Shown: positions 19,397 through 29,224 of the stretch, piece by piece
How positions within the stretch are numbered: the first letter of the stretch is position 1
Layout: the number at the start of each line of letters is the position of its first letter
DNA from: an uncultured Alistipes sp.
GTDB lineage: Bacteria > Bacteroidota > Bacteroidia > Bacteroidales > Rikenellaceae
Length of the DNA: 64,000 nucleotides
Direction of reading: 5' to 3'
Assembly (NCBI RefSeq): GCF_963931675.1
Contig: NZ_OZ007039.1
Location: 1,645,657-1,709,656 of the forward strand
Translations under genes and position numbers: made by a program
Notes under the pieces: model-generated
Seen by the model: only the letters and a program-made list of their open reading frames with translations
Told to the model about the DNA's origin: nothing
The model's database searches: none

Positions 19397-20935
19397 ATGA
19401 AAAACAACATAAGCATATCGTTCCTTGCCGTCGTGGGGTTGCTCGCCGCATCGTGCGAGAACTGGCTCGACGTGACGCCGCCCTCGGAGATCCGCGCCGA
19501 GGACCACTACTCCTCGGCCGACGGCTTCCAGCAGACGCTGCTGGGGTGCTACATCGCCATGACCGATGAGAATCTCTACGGGGAGAATCTCACCTGGCAC
19601 ATGCTCGACATGCTCGGACGCCAGTACGACGCCCGGAAAAACTCCGCGGCCGACGATTACGACCTCGACCGCTACAACTACAAGTCGACGAAAGCCGTTC
19701 CCGTTATCGAGAATATCTGGGCCGATGCCTACTCGGTCATCGTCAATGCCAACGAGGCGCTCGACTACATCGACCGCAACCGGGCACAGCTCGATTCGGT
19801 CAATTACCGCATCATCAAGGGGGAGCTGCTGGCCGTGAGGGCCTACATGCACTTCGATCTGATGCGTCTGTTCGGGTGCAGTCACCTCGCCGGGCGCAGT
19901 GACCTGGAGAGCCGTGTGACCGTCCCCTATGTGACGGCCGTCGAAAAGGATATCGCTCCGCAGTTGAGCTATGCGCAGACCATTCGCAATCTGATTGCCG
20001 ATCTGGAAACGGCGATCGGACTGCTGGAGATCGACCCGATCCGCAACTGCTACTCGTCGGATATCTATGCCGAGGCCAATGTCGACGGTTTCTATGACTA
20101 TCGTCAGCAGCATCTGAACTACTTTGCCGTCCGGGCGCTGCTGGCCCGGGTCTACATGTGGGAAGGGAGCGCGGAGAGTCTGCGGCAGGCCCGTACGATT
20201 GCGGAAGAGACGATCGCCGAGTTGAAAACCCTGGCGGGAAGCGGCGGCTCCACGCAGATCGTCTTCACCCAGGCGGATGTCGTCCCCACGACGCACATGT
20301 GCTTCCCCGACGAGCACCTGTTTGCCCTGAATGTCGTCGACCTGGAGCAGAAGATCAGTGCGAACCTCAACCGCGAGTATTCGCAGGACGACCGCCAGTA
20401 CCGGACGCTGTGCATCACCAACTCGATTGCCGACAATCTCTTCGAGATCAGTGGCGTCGGGATCTCCGACTGCCGCTACAAGCTGCTGTATCATAACGTG
20501 GAATACTGGCCCGAAGGAACCAAGACCCCGTCGAAACTCTACCAGACGACCTCGACCGGAGCCGGTTATTCGTACAAGGATCTGTTGCCGCTGATCCGCC
20601 TTCCGGAGCTCTATTACATGGCGGCCGAGTGTTACGTTCGGGGCCCGGAACCGGATCTCGGAAAGGCCCGGGCACTGCTCGACGAGGTGCGGGAGGCGCG
20701 TGCCGTCTACGAGGATCTCAGCTCGGATCTCGACGCCGAGGGGTTGATGACCGAGATCGACAAGGAGTATCGCAAGGAGTTCATCTGCGAGGGTGTGGCC
20801 TTCTACTTCTTTAAGCGACTCGGGTATGAGGAGCTTCCGCGTCAGAGCGACGTCGGGCTCAAGAGTCCCGTCGACGATGCGACCTACATGCTGCCCTATC
20901 CCGATTTCGAGTTGCAGTCGGGGCGCGTTCAGTAA
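19397..20935 (+). CDS. SusD/RagB-family substrate-binding lipoprotein
   Basis: A 512-residue lipoprotein (signal ends AASC, Cys20) starting ENWLDVTPPSEI, the usual SusD opening, with the RagB/SusD C-terminal block including YYMAAECYVR. It forms the lid of the SusC channel at the cell surface and captures substrate. It sits between SusC and two further lipoproteins in one operon. Confidence 0.93.
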   Translation: MKNNISISFLAVVGLLAASCENWLDVTPPSEIRAEDHYSSADGFQQTLLGCYIAMTDENLYGENLTWHMLDMLGRQYDARKNSAADDYDLDRYNYKSTKAVPVIENIWADAYSVIVNANEALDYIDRNRAQLDSVNYRIIKGELLAVRAYMHFDLMRLFGCSHLAGRSDLESRVTVPYVTAVEKDIAPQLSYAQTIRNLIADLETAIGLLEIDPIRNCYSSDIYAEANVDGFYDYRQQHLNYFAVRALLARVYMWEGSAESLRQARTIAEETIAELKTLAGSGGSTQIVFTQADVVPTTHMCFPDEHLFALNVVDLEQKISANLNREYSQDDRQYRTLCITNSIADNLFEISGVGISDCRYKLLYHNVEYWPEGTKTPSKLYQTTSTGAGYSYKDLLPLIRLPELYYMAAECYVRGPEPDLGKARALLDEVREARAVYEDLSSDLDAEGLMTEIDKEYRKEFICEGVAFYFFKRLGYEELPRQSDVGLKSPVDDATYMLPYPDFELQSGRVQ

Positions 20936-20962
20936 GTCTAACGTTCAAATGATTCGCAAGTT

Positions 20963-21760
20963 ATGAAAAAGATAGGTTATATCCTGCTGGCCGCCGCCGT
21001 GCTGGCCGGTTGCGAAAAGGACGACCCGATGCGCTACGACATGTCGCAGGGCCGGGTCTGCTTCCCCGGGGCCACGTCGAATGAGACGGCCCTTTATCCC
21101 GGTTATTCAACGGCAGACAGCACGTTCTACGCCTCGCTGACCTTCAAACAGCAGCCCGAAGGGGCCGAATCGGCCGTGATCGAGGTGCCGGTGAAGCTGA
21201 TCGGCGGGTCGAGTTCGGCCGACCGCGAGGTCGGGTTCCGGATTCTGGACGAAGGTACCACGGCTTCCGCAAGCGACTATACGCTTCTCGGGGCCACGAT
21301 CCCCGCCGGGGAGACCTACGGAGCCATTCGCATCCGGGTGGTCCGCACCCCGGAACTGGACTCCGAAGAGCGTGCCCTGGTGATTGAACTGACCGATTCG
21401 CCCGATCTGGGAATCGGGCTCGCCGGCTATCTGAAGGCCCATGTTTCGTGGCACAACATGCTGCCGCGTCCTGTGTCCACGTCGCAGTGGTCGACCTATA
21501 ATGCCTTTATCGACTCCGACCTCGCGTCGGCCAGCAAGGTTGCCGATGCCTACAGCCAGGCTGGACATCAGTTGCTTGTCGATGCCTTCGGCTGGGAGAC
21601 CATTCCCAACTATACCTCCGATTACAGCTATTACCTCGATGCCTGGCGGGCCAAGCTTCAGGACTGGTACGATCAGTGGAAAGTCGACAATCCCGGCCAG
21701 ACCCGCGTACACGAATCCGGCAGCATGAAGGGCCAGGAGGTGAAAGTCAGAGAGAAATAA
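20963..21760 (+). CDS. DUF4843 surface lipoprotein
   Basis: A 265-residue lipoprotein (signal ends LAGC, Cys16). The beta-rich body with YDMSQGRVCFPG, VIEVPVKLIGG and ERALVIEL is typical of DUF4843 proteins that accompany SusC/SusD in Bacteroidetes. Its role is unknown, probably part of the surface capture complex. It is followed 19 bases later by the PKD-type lipoprotein. Confidence 0.85.
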   Translation: MKKIGYILLAAAVLAGCEKDDPMRYDMSQGRVCFPGATSNETALYPGYSTADSTFYASLTFKQQPEGAESAVIEVPVKLIGGSSSADREVGFRILDEGTTASASDYTLLGATIPAGETYGAIRIRVVRTPELDSEERALVIELTDSPDLGIGLAGYLKAHVSWHNMLPRPVSTSQWSTYNAFIDSDLASASKVADAYSQAGHQLLVDAFGWETIPNYTSDYSYYLDAWRAKLQDWYDQWKVDNPGQTRVHESGSMKGQEVKVREK

Positions 21761-21779
21761 CCCCTAACAACGCACGATC

Positions 21780-23360
21780 ATGAAACGATTCATCACATAT
21801 CTGTTGATGGTGGCCGGGGTCGGCCTGTCGGCCGTCTCCTGTTACGAAGACAAGAGCAAGTTGCAGACCGAGGATATTCCGCTCATCGAGATCGAGGTGC
21901 CGGAGGCCATTGCGACGAGTCTGACCGTGGTACACGGCAGCCAACTCGATGTGGAGGGGCTGCGTTTCCGGAAGGCGGGGGTGGAGAACCCCGAAGGGCT
22001 CCGGTTCGAATGGACGGTGAGCACCACGGCAAATGATGTGGTGCCTGTCGTGCTGGCCACGACGGAGGAGTTCCACGAAGTGATCGACCTGCCGATTTCG
22101 TCGTCCGGATACCTGTTCGTTCTGACGGTGACCGATCCCGAATACGGTCTGCAGAGCCAGTACAAATGGGATCTCTTCGTGACGGCCCAGTACGGAGAGG
22201 GCATTCTGGTGGGCTATACCACCGACGGCACGACCTCCGACGTGGGGCTGATCATGCACCCGAAACTCACGGAACAGTATGCCGGGGAGCCCGCGGGGAC
22301 GATCCAGAAGGGACTGATCGAATCCGCGAACGGCGAGCCGTTCCCGTCGCTGATCACCCACCTGCTTTACACCTATGCCAAGAGCAACGGTCAGAATATC
22401 TTCTGGGCCGCGACGCAGGATGACCTGATGCGGATCGAGACCGACTATTACGAGATTCTCGCCCATAAGGACGACGTCTTCGTCTATCCGCCCGAGGTCT
22501 TCAACGTGCAGCAGATGGTAAGTACCTACCAGTGTACGATGATTCTCAACGACGGCGACATCTACGAGGAGATGCTCAGCCGCGACCGCCTTTCGACCCC
22601 CGTCAGCGAGACCGTGGGCATGAGTGTCGACAACTGTGTCTTCTCGTCGCATTCGGCATCTTCCTATACGCGGAGTCCGAGTACGATCTTCTACGACAAG
22701 GTGCAGGGTAAATTCTGCTATGGTCGTAATACCACGTTCGGGGTCTGCCCGAGTGTCGGGGGAACCCCGTTCGATCCGGGCAATGCCCCCGGGCTGAACA
22801 GTGTGGCCGGTGGAATCAGCGTCGATGCCACGACGCATGTCATGCTGATGCGCGACGATGCCGACAACAAGTATCGGATCTACTCCTTCGGGAACGTTTC
22901 GGCTCTTTCATCCGTGAAGCCGCCTACGGCCAAGTTTATCTACGACCTGCCCGATGCGCTTGCGCCCTATTTGGAAAAGGCCGTGTCGATCTTCTTCTCG
23001 CTCCGCGAACCGGTGCTCTACGTGGCAACGCCCGAGGCCATCTACAAGACGATCTTCGAGACCGGGTCGGTGCAGTTTGACGAAAAGCCCGTTTACGAAG
23101 CTCCGGCCGGTGAGCATATTACGCTGGCACGGCTCTATCTGCAGGGTTTCTTTGCCATGGAGAATAACGACGACAACGCCTCGCTGGAGTGGAACAGCCG
23201 CGCCGTGGTGGTCGTGACGTCGAAGGACGACATGAACGACCGGATCCATGTCGTGCCGCAGATCAATTACGGTAGCGGACAGCTCGATGCCGCAAACGAA
23301 CTCGTATTCGACGGTTTCGGCAAGATTCTGGAGTATACCGTCGTCGGATTGTACAAGTAG
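21780..23360 (+). CDS. PKD-like surface lipoprotein
   Basis: A 526-residue lipoprotein (signal ends AVSC, Cys21). Residues about 30-140 form PKD/Ig-like strands (LRFEWTVS..., YLFVLTVTDPEYG), and the rest resembles the PKD-like family found as the fourth gene of such SusC/D operons, with beta-propeller-like spacing (LVGYTTDGT, YRIYSFGNVS, VLYVATPEAIYK). A surface glycan- or peptide-binding role is inferred from context. It is the last gene before the bidirectional terminator at 23528. Confidence 0.82.
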   Translation: MKRFITYLLMVAGVGLSAVSCYEDKSKLQTEDIPLIEIEVPEAIATSLTVVHGSQLDVEGLRFRKAGVENPEGLRFEWTVSTTANDVVPVVLATTEEFHEVIDLPISSSGYLFVLTVTDPEYGLQSQYKWDLFVTAQYGEGILVGYTTDGTTSDVGLIMHPKLTEQYAGEPAGTIQKGLIESANGEPFPSLITHLLYTYAKSNGQNIFWAATQDDLMRIETDYYEILAHKDDVFVYPPEVFNVQQMVSTYQCTMILNDGDIYEEMLSRDRLSTPVSETVGMSVDNCVFSSHSASSYTRSPSTIFYDKVQGKFCYGRNTTFGVCPSVGGTPFDPGNAPGLNSVAGGISVDATTHVMLMRDDADNKYRIYSFGNVSALSSVKPPTAKFIYDLPDALAPYLEKAVSIFFSLREPVLYVATPEAIYKTIFETGSVQFDEKPVYEAPAGEHITLARLYLQGFFAMENNDDNASLEWNSRAVVVVTSKDDMNDRIHVVPQINYGSGQLDAANELVFDGFGKILEYTVVGLYK

Positions 23361-23527
23361 CCGCAGTTGGGGCGGAAACTTGTTGGAGCGCCGGGGTTCT
23401 TTTTGGGGGAGCCTCGGCGCTCGCTTTTTGCTTGGGGCCGATGCGGGATTGGTGGGGAAGGAATCGTGCGAAGGGTGCGGCGGATACCTTTTTCGGGGTG
23501 GGCTTCCGGAGATCGGTCCGGATCATG

Positions 23528-23564
23528 AAAAACGGCTGCAATCCTCGGATTGCAGCCGTTTTTT
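23528..23564. terminator. Bidirectional terminator between the convergent lipoprotein and metalloprotease genes
   Basis: AAAAACGGCTGCAATCC (23528-23544) pairs perfectly with 23547-23564, with A and T runs on the two sides. It serves both the plus-strand SusC/D operon and the minus-strand protease operon. Confidence 0.93.
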
Positions 23565-23579
23565 CGGTGTTCTGCCGGG

Positions 23580-26192
23580 TTATTTGATCTTCAGGGCCCG
23601 GTCGATCCGGGCGGCCATATAGCGGCAGAATTCACGCGCCTCGGCCAGCGGGGCCTGGCTGGCTCCCCGGCGGTACATCGTCTGCAGGTTGAGCAGCAGC
23701 CCGTAGAAGAGGTGCTCCTTGTAGGGAACGGTGACCTGCGGACGTTGGAATCCGTAGGGCGCCCCGGCGATCTCGTCGGCACCCAATACCCGGCCGGATG
23801 CCGGAAGGAGTCCTCCGGCAAACGATTCGCCGGGCGTTTGTTCGCTGTCGGTCAGGGCGAAGGCGCTCGCCGAACTCTTCGTCTCCTTGTCCTGCACTTT
23901 CGCCGCCGAAATCACCGTCCGCAACAACGTCTGCTGCATCTCGCTGAGGTGGCGGGACATCGGCTCCCGGGAGTGGATCTTCTCCCGGAAATAGTCCGTC
24001 AGATCCGCGGCCATCATCTCGGTCGTATAGGGGTCGTCGCTCCGCGAGACGGCCAGGTCCAGACTCCCGAGTTTCGTCAGGACGTTCCGCAGGATCCGCT
24101 CCTGGAGGTAGGTGCAGGCCTTGACCCGGTTGAAGACGTTCTTCGTGATCGACTGGTTGTCGATCCATTCGACCGTTTCGGAGAGCTGCAGCGTCGCCTG
24201 CAGGGCCTGACGCTGGGTCTGCTTCGGAACGACCGTGCAGAACGGATCCTGCAGCCCTTCGTAGGCCGGGGAGATGTAGAGGCCTCCGACGTAACGGAGC
24301 AGTTGTTCCGAGATCCCGACGATCCGCTGGATCATCCCGATCAGAAGCTCTTCCCGGTATTTGTAGTCGCCGTCGCTCTTCGAAAGCCACTCGTCCGCAT
24401 GAGCCGCCACGTATTTCAGGTTGTCGATCTGGTACTCCGCACTCCGGAACAGGTCGTCGCCCAGGTCGTTGTTCCCGACCCGCGGGTCGTAGAGGCTGGC
24501 CCCGGCATGGGCGAAGAAGTAACGCGGGTCGCCTTCGTGCCGGGCAAGCAGGCTGTCCAGCGCCGGGATCTCCGCCTTCGGGGTGGCAGCTCCGGGTACG
24601 GGCCTGTAGAGCCATTCGACGGCCAGGTAGTCGTAGGGCCCCAGGGCGTCGGCGATCAGTTTCACGCCCCGCTCCTTGTCACCCTCCTGTGCCACGATGT
24701 TGCAGTATACGTCGTCGGTGATCGAGGCCGAGAAGCCGTTTGCCCGGGTGAATGCGGCCGAACGCAGCGAATCCGTCGGATAGGCCGCCGAAGCCGCATG
24801 GTTCGGGGAGATGCCCAGGGTCGTGGCCGCATGGCGGGCGATCAGCGCCGTCAGCACCTCGGCGATCCGCTCCTCCGACGGACGGACGCTCCGGAAGGCG
24901 GGGTCGGCGGCCGACATCGTGAGCAGAAGCTGGCTCCGGATGGCTGCGGCGTAATTGAACGGAACGAGGATCTCGCTGCCCAGAATCTCACCGCTCCGGC
25001 GGTCGATCCACGACGCGGCGTAGAGCTCCGAATTCGACGTCCCCGTGTGGCGGACACAGTTGGCGCGGAGCAGTCCGTCGTTGAATCCCGGATCCGACGG
25101 GATGGGCTTGACGCGGATTACGTCCGCATAGCCGATGCGGGCGAAGGCGTCGTTCCACATCAGCAGTCCGCGTTCGATGGCGGCATAGGTCCGGGCATCG
25201 AAGGTCGTGTCGACATAGAAGACGATCGGCCGGAGATTCCCCGCACTGTCGGTCAGCGAGCGGCGGCAGGTGAAGTATTCGGGTTCGGAACCCTGTTCCC
25301 GGTCCGAATAGCTCCGGACGCTCCGATACGTGGTGCCGATCCGCTGGTCGCAGAGGCGTTTCCGGGTCTCGGCGGGGCCCATGCGGGTGATGGTCCGCCG
25401 GGTGACGATCGACTGCGGCTTGTCTTTGAAGATATCCAGCACCCCCAGGAAACTGACCGTCGTGCCGTAGGAGAGCTCGCTCAGCACCGAAACGCTTTGC
25501 CGGTTGGCGGAGACTCCGAGAAGCTTCGAGCGGTCTTTCTTGTAGTCGGCCTTGGCGGTCATCCAGCCTCCGTAGGTGTTGCCGCCCTCGGGGTCGATCG
25601 GTCGGATGCGCTTCTCGTCGCCGACGAAAAGGGTGGTGAGGTCCACGATAGCCGCATTCCCGTCGGGGGTGCGGGCCTTCACGGCGTACGAGCCGACGAT
25701 TGCCCCCATGTAGTTCTGCGCGATGGCCCGACGCATCGCGGGACTCCCCTCGACACTTACGGCCGGAGCATACTCCCGCAGGTAGATCAGCGAGTCGGAG
25801 TTCCCGCGGCAGAACTCGATCAGGTAGGGTTTGACGGGGTGTTGGCCCGCGATGCCGTCGCCGGGGTCTCCCGTGCGTTCGATCGACGTGGTGACCATCC
25901 AGCTCGCATCCAGCAGCGAATCCGGCAGTTCGAGATAGAGCTTATCCTCGACGTAGTGCAGGGCCAGCCCGCCGCCGCGGACGCTCTCGACCTGTTTGTT
26001 CTGGAAGAGTTTTTCATAGGGCGTCGGTTTCCGCTCCTGATCGGACGTTCCCTTTTTCTTCCGCTCCTTGCGCTTCTTCGAGCCGGTCTCGACGCTGTTC
26101 GTGGATTTCTCCTTGCGGGCCGCGTGTGCCGCGGAGGGCTGCAGCAGCCCCGCCAGAGCGACAAATGCCAGTATTTTCAACAGTTTCTTCAT
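23580..26192 (-). CDS. Catalytically dead paralogue of a DUF5117/DUF5118 zinc metalloprotease
   Basis: An intact 870-residue secreted protein (signal peptide about 1-24) that aligns along its length with the active-looking protease encoded just upstream. The DUF5118-like N-terminal motif (YEKLFQNK...), the middle RPIVFYVD...W-N-D-A-F block and the ASWIDRRSGEILGSEI segment are kept. At the active site, however, the zinc-binding HEXXHXXGXXH is replaced: aligned positions are Arg453, His454, Thr457 and Pro463, and the Met-turn Met has become Thr. It cannot bind zinc in the usual way. A binding, inhibitory or chaperone role for the partner is possible; that is inference. It is 13 bases downstream of the active paralogue's stop. 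Confidence 0.85.
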   Translation of the reverse strand: MKKLLKILAFVALAGLLQPSAAHAARKEKSTNSVETGSKKRKERKKKGTSDQERKPTPYEKLFQNKQVESVRGGGLALHYVEDKLYLELPDSLLDASWMVTTSIERTGDPGDGIAGQHPVKPYLIEFCRGNSDSLIYLREYAPAVSVEGSPAMRRAIAQNYMGAIVGSYAVKARTPDGNAAIVDLTTLFVGDEKRIRPIDPEGGNTYGGWMTAKADYKKDRSKLLGVSANRQSVSVLSELSYGTTVSFLGVLDIFKDKPQSIVTRRTITRMGPAETRKRLCDQRIGTTYRSVRSYSDREQGSEPEYFTCRRSLTDSAGNLRPIVFYVDTTFDARTYAAIERGLLMWNDAFARIGYADVIRVKPIPSDPGFNDGLLRANCVRHTGTSNSELYAASWIDRRSGEILGSEILVPFNYAAAIRSQLLLTMSAADPAFRSVRPSEERIAEVLTALIARHAATTLGISPNHAASAAYPTDSLRSAAFTRANGFSASITDDVYCNIVAQEGDKERGVKLIADALGPYDYLAVEWLYRPVPGAATPKAEIPALDSLLARHEGDPRYFFAHAGASLYDPRVGNNDLGDDLFRSAEYQIDNLKYVAAHADEWLSKSDGDYKYREELLIGMIQRIVGISEQLLRYVGGLYISPAYEGLQDPFCTVVPKQTQRQALQATLQLSETVEWIDNQSITKNVFNRVKACTYLQERILRNVLTKLGSLDLAVSRSDDPYTTEMMAADLTDYFREKIHSREPMSRHLSEMQQTLLRTVISAAKVQDKETKSSASAFALTDSEQTPGESFAGGLLPASGRVLGADEIAGAPYGFQRPQVTVPYKEHLFYGLLLNLQTMYRRGASQAPLAEAREFCRYMAARIDRALKIK

Positions 26193-26205
26193 GGTCCGCC
26201 GGTTT

Positions 26206-28848
26206 TTATTTGTTCATCGCTTTCTCGATGTTGCGCAGCAACAGGTCGTAATGCAGCCGGGCCTCACCCTTGGCCGACGCGCGCTTCGTCTGCAGCATCG
26301 TGCGCAGCTTCAGCAGCGAGGCGTAATCTTCGGCCTCGGTGTTGCGCGGCTCGAAGTAGCTCAGATTCGGAGAGGAGTATCCCGAAATCGGGCTCGGGTC
26401 GACCCGGTGGGCTGCGGCGAACGCCTCGAACGGGTCGTCGGTACAGCAGCGGCTGCAGGAGGTGAGGGCCTTGCTTTGCGCCACGTGTGCCTCCAGGAAC
26501 TCGGGGTAGGGGAGCAGCCCCTCGTCCGCAACGAACTTCTTGCTCTCCCGGGCTCCCGTTGCGGTGTATACGAGTCCGGCCGAGAGGCAGAGGTTGCGGA
26601 CGTATTCGCGTTGGAGCATCATTTCGGTCTGGTCGGGAGCCCGGCCCGCGAGGGTCGGGGCCCACACGAAGTCGTAGATATCCTTGCGGCACTCCTCGGG
26701 GGTATAGGCATCCTCTTCGGCCAGTGCGGCGCTCGTGGCAACCCGGGCCGGGGCCGCCACAACCACGGCGATCAACGATGCGGAGAGTGTCTCGGACGGA
26801 GAACCCATCAGCGGCATGTTGCGCAAAACCTCGCGGTTGTCGAGCCACTTCATCTCCTTGAGCTGGCGGAGGCAGAACTGCAGAGCCTCGCGCTGCCGCT
26901 CCCGGGGAACGCTGCGGTAGGCCTCCACGGGATCACCCTCCATCTTCTCGGCCAGGTAGATGCCGCCGACGTTGGCCAGCACGTGATTCAGATAGCGGAC
27001 GTATTGTGTCATGATCTCGCTGTAGAGGGCCTTCCGCTGCGAAAAGTCCCGATCCTCGGGCCCGATCCAGGCGTTGAGGTTCTCCAGAATGTACTTCAGG
27101 TTGGCAACGCCGTAGGTTGAGGCCTTGACGGCATTGTCGCCCAGATCCTCGGACTGCGAGTGCGGGTCGATCGTCCGGCTGAACTGCTGTTTGCCGAAGC
27201 GGTAGACCGAGTCGGCGGCGGCTTCGGTGATCCATTTCGAGGTGACGGCGTATTCGTCGAGGGCGGTGGGGGCGTCGGGCAGCGGCGTGTAGAGCCACTT
27301 CACGGCATAATAGTCGTAGAGCCCGAAACGCGGTGGGGTCAGATGTACGCCGCGTTCGTAGTCTCCCGGCTGGGCCACGTAGTTGAAGCGGGCATAGTCC
27401 ATGATCGAGGTCGTGGTGCCGTGCTGCCGGGTGAACGACGGCGAGCGCAGCGAATCGACGGGTATGACTGCCGAGGAACCCATGTTGTGCATGTAGCCCA
27501 GGCAGTGTCCGATCTCGTGGGAGATCACGTAACGCAGTCCGTCGCCGATCACCTCCTCGGGCATCGTGGCCGTACGGACCCGCGGGTCGGTTTGCGAGGT
27601 CTGGACGAAGAGCCAGTTGTTCAGCAGTTTGATGATGTCGTGGTAGACATAGACCGAGGCGTTGAGGATCTCGCCGCTCCGGGGATCGACCCACGAGGGC
27701 CCCATGGCGTTGGAAATGGGGATCGGGGCGTAGCGGATGCACGAATACTTGATGTTGTCGGGGTCGAATTCGGGATCATCCTTCGGGTAGGGCTTGGCGA
27801 GGATGGCCCGTTTGAACCCGATGCGTTCGAACGGCTCGTTCCACTGCTCGACCGCCTCGAAGATGTGCTTTTTCCACATCTCGGGGAATCCGTCATCGAC
27901 ATAAAAGACGATCGGCTGTACGGGTTCCACCTTCTCGCCGCGCTTCCAGGCCTGCAGGTCGGAGGGCTCCAGCCGCCAGCGGTTTGCAAAGTAGACGACC
28001 TTGGCCCGCTGCTCCCGCTCGCTGAAGAGCACCTTGCCCGTCGGGAAGACCGACATGCGGCTGTCCGTCATGCGCGGGCGGTAGGGCGTGCGGGGCAGCA
28101 GAACCAGCGAACGGGTCATGACGGCCGTCAGCGGCTGGTCCTTGAGGAGCGTCCGGGTTCCGCGGCTGATGGAGAAGAGGTAGCTCAGCGTGCTGCGCAC
28201 CACGACGTTGTCGCTGAAGGCCTTGATCTCCCCGAGCATCGAGCGCTCCTTCTGGAAGGTCTCCTTGAGCGTATAGGAGCTGTAGACGCCGTAGTCCGAG
28301 AAGGGCGACATCTCCTTGACGTGCGCCACGAACAGGTCGGTGACGTTGACCACGACGGCCGTACTGTCGGGATTCCAGGCTTCGATCTTGTAGTTGCGCA
28401 GGATCGGGTTGGCGGTATTGCGCTTGACGGCTGCGCTCAGCGCCTGCGAGGCTCCCGTTTCGTCGGTGATGTTTTCGCAGTTGACCGTGCGCAGTTGCAC
28501 GGAGCGCGCGTCGCGGGTGAAGACCACGTGGAGCGGGGTCCCCGATTTGGAACCGGTCGTGGCGGCCGCATTGTCGGAGATCTCCGAGATGGTCGACCCC
28601 AGCAGCATTTCGCGTCCGAAAAGCGAGTCGGGGATCTCGAAATAGAGCTTGCCCTTGACATCATGGAGCCGGAACATGCCGTCGGCCACGGTGTGCTTCT
28701 CCTTGAAGAGCTTGTCGTAGGCGCTTCCCTTGGGTTTTTCGGCCGATTTTTCCGTTTTCTTCGAGTTGGAATCCTTGGGTTTTTTCGCTGTTGCGGTTGC
28801 GGCCGCCGTCGTGAGGCAGAGCAACAAAACCAGTAGTTTTCGGGTCAT
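26206..28848 (-). CDS. Secreted metzincin-type zinc metalloprotease (DUF5117/DUF5118 family)
   Basis: An 880-residue protein with a signal peptide (about 1-21). Domains in order: DUF5118-like (about 40-90), DUF5117-like (about 100-280), then a metzincin catalytic region with HEIGHCLGYMH (zinc ligands His444, His448 and His454, catalytic Glu445) and a Met-turn SIMDYARFN at about 481-489. Such proteins are common in Bacteroidetes near SusC/D operons and are presumed to degrade proteins outside the cell or in the periplasm. It heads a two-gene operon with its inactive paralogue, convergent to the STN-SusC operon. Confidence 0.9.
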   Translation of the reverse strand: MTRKLLVLLLCLTTAAATATAKKPKDSNSKKTEKSAEKPKGSAYDKLFKEKHTVADGMFRLHDVKGKLYFEIPDSLFGREMLLGSTISEISDNAAATTGSKSGTPLHVVFTRDARSVQLRTVNCENITDETGASQALSAAVKRNTANPILRNYKIEAWNPDSTAVVVNVTDLFVAHVKEMSPFSDYGVYSSYTLKETFQKERSMLGEIKAFSDNVVVRSTLSYLFSISRGTRTLLKDQPLTAVMTRSLVLLPRTPYRPRMTDSRMSVFPTGKVLFSEREQRAKVVYFANRWRLEPSDLQAWKRGEKVEPVQPIVFYVDDGFPEMWKKHIFEAVEQWNEPFERIGFKRAILAKPYPKDDPEFDPDNIKYSCIRYAPIPISNAMGPSWVDPRSGEILNASVYVYHDIIKLLNNWLFVQTSQTDPRVRTATMPEEVIGDGLRYVISHEIGHCLGYMHNMGSSAVIPVDSLRSPSFTRQHGTTTSIMDYARFNYVAQPGDYERGVHLTPPRFGLYDYYAVKWLYTPLPDAPTALDEYAVTSKWITEAAADSVYRFGKQQFSRTIDPHSQSEDLGDNAVKASTYGVANLKYILENLNAWIGPEDRDFSQRKALYSEIMTQYVRYLNHVLANVGGIYLAEKMEGDPVEAYRSVPRERQREALQFCLRQLKEMKWLDNREVLRNMPLMGSPSETLSASLIAVVVAAPARVATSAALAEEDAYTPEECRKDIYDFVWAPTLAGRAPDQTEMMLQREYVRNLCLSAGLVYTATGARESKKFVADEGLLPYPEFLEAHVAQSKALTSCSRCCTDDPFEAFAAAHRVDPSPISGYSSPNLSYFEPRNTEAEDYASLLKLRTMLQTKRASAKGEARLHYDLLLRNIEKAMNK

Positions 28849-29224
28849 CTGCTAATTTTTTGGGTTATGCGTTTGCGTTGTCGTATCGCTGGAACCTGGG
28901 GCCCCTTCATAAGAAAGAGCCCCTCGGACCCGAAAATACATACATCCGCCCGGTAAAAAATCTTTCCGCCGGCGGATGCTCCGGCCGGAGTTCTCCCGGA
29001 TGAAGCATCCGGCCGATGCCGGAATACGTTGTGAAACAGGAGGCACGCCTTTTTGTACTCGGATTTTTGTAAAGATTGATTGAAGACTGTTGCCCGAAAC
29101 CGAATATTTTGTATAATTTTATACAACAAAAAGACGGGAGAACCCTCCTTGCGGGATGGGAGGCCTGTACTTTCAAGGCCGAAGCCTGGAGTGGACACGG
29201 AATAAATCATAATCATAAAATCGT
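28849..29224. other. Intergenic region between divergent protease and epimerase genes
   Basis: About 375 bases hold the divergent promoters. I see no consensus TAnnTTTG box on either strand; a TATAATTTTATA palindrome near 29111-29122 is the only notable motif. No convincing small gene is present. Confidence 0.5.

Noticed and set aside
15979..19416. A 1145-residue open frame antisense to the first SusC gene
   Set aside because: It is a shadow of a GC-rich coding sequence: no domain, signal or start context, while the plus strand encodes a complete transporter.
23550..26465. A 971-residue plus-strand frame opposite the inactive protease gene
   Set aside because: It lies across the terminator and the whole antisense of a well-supported gene, with no family features.
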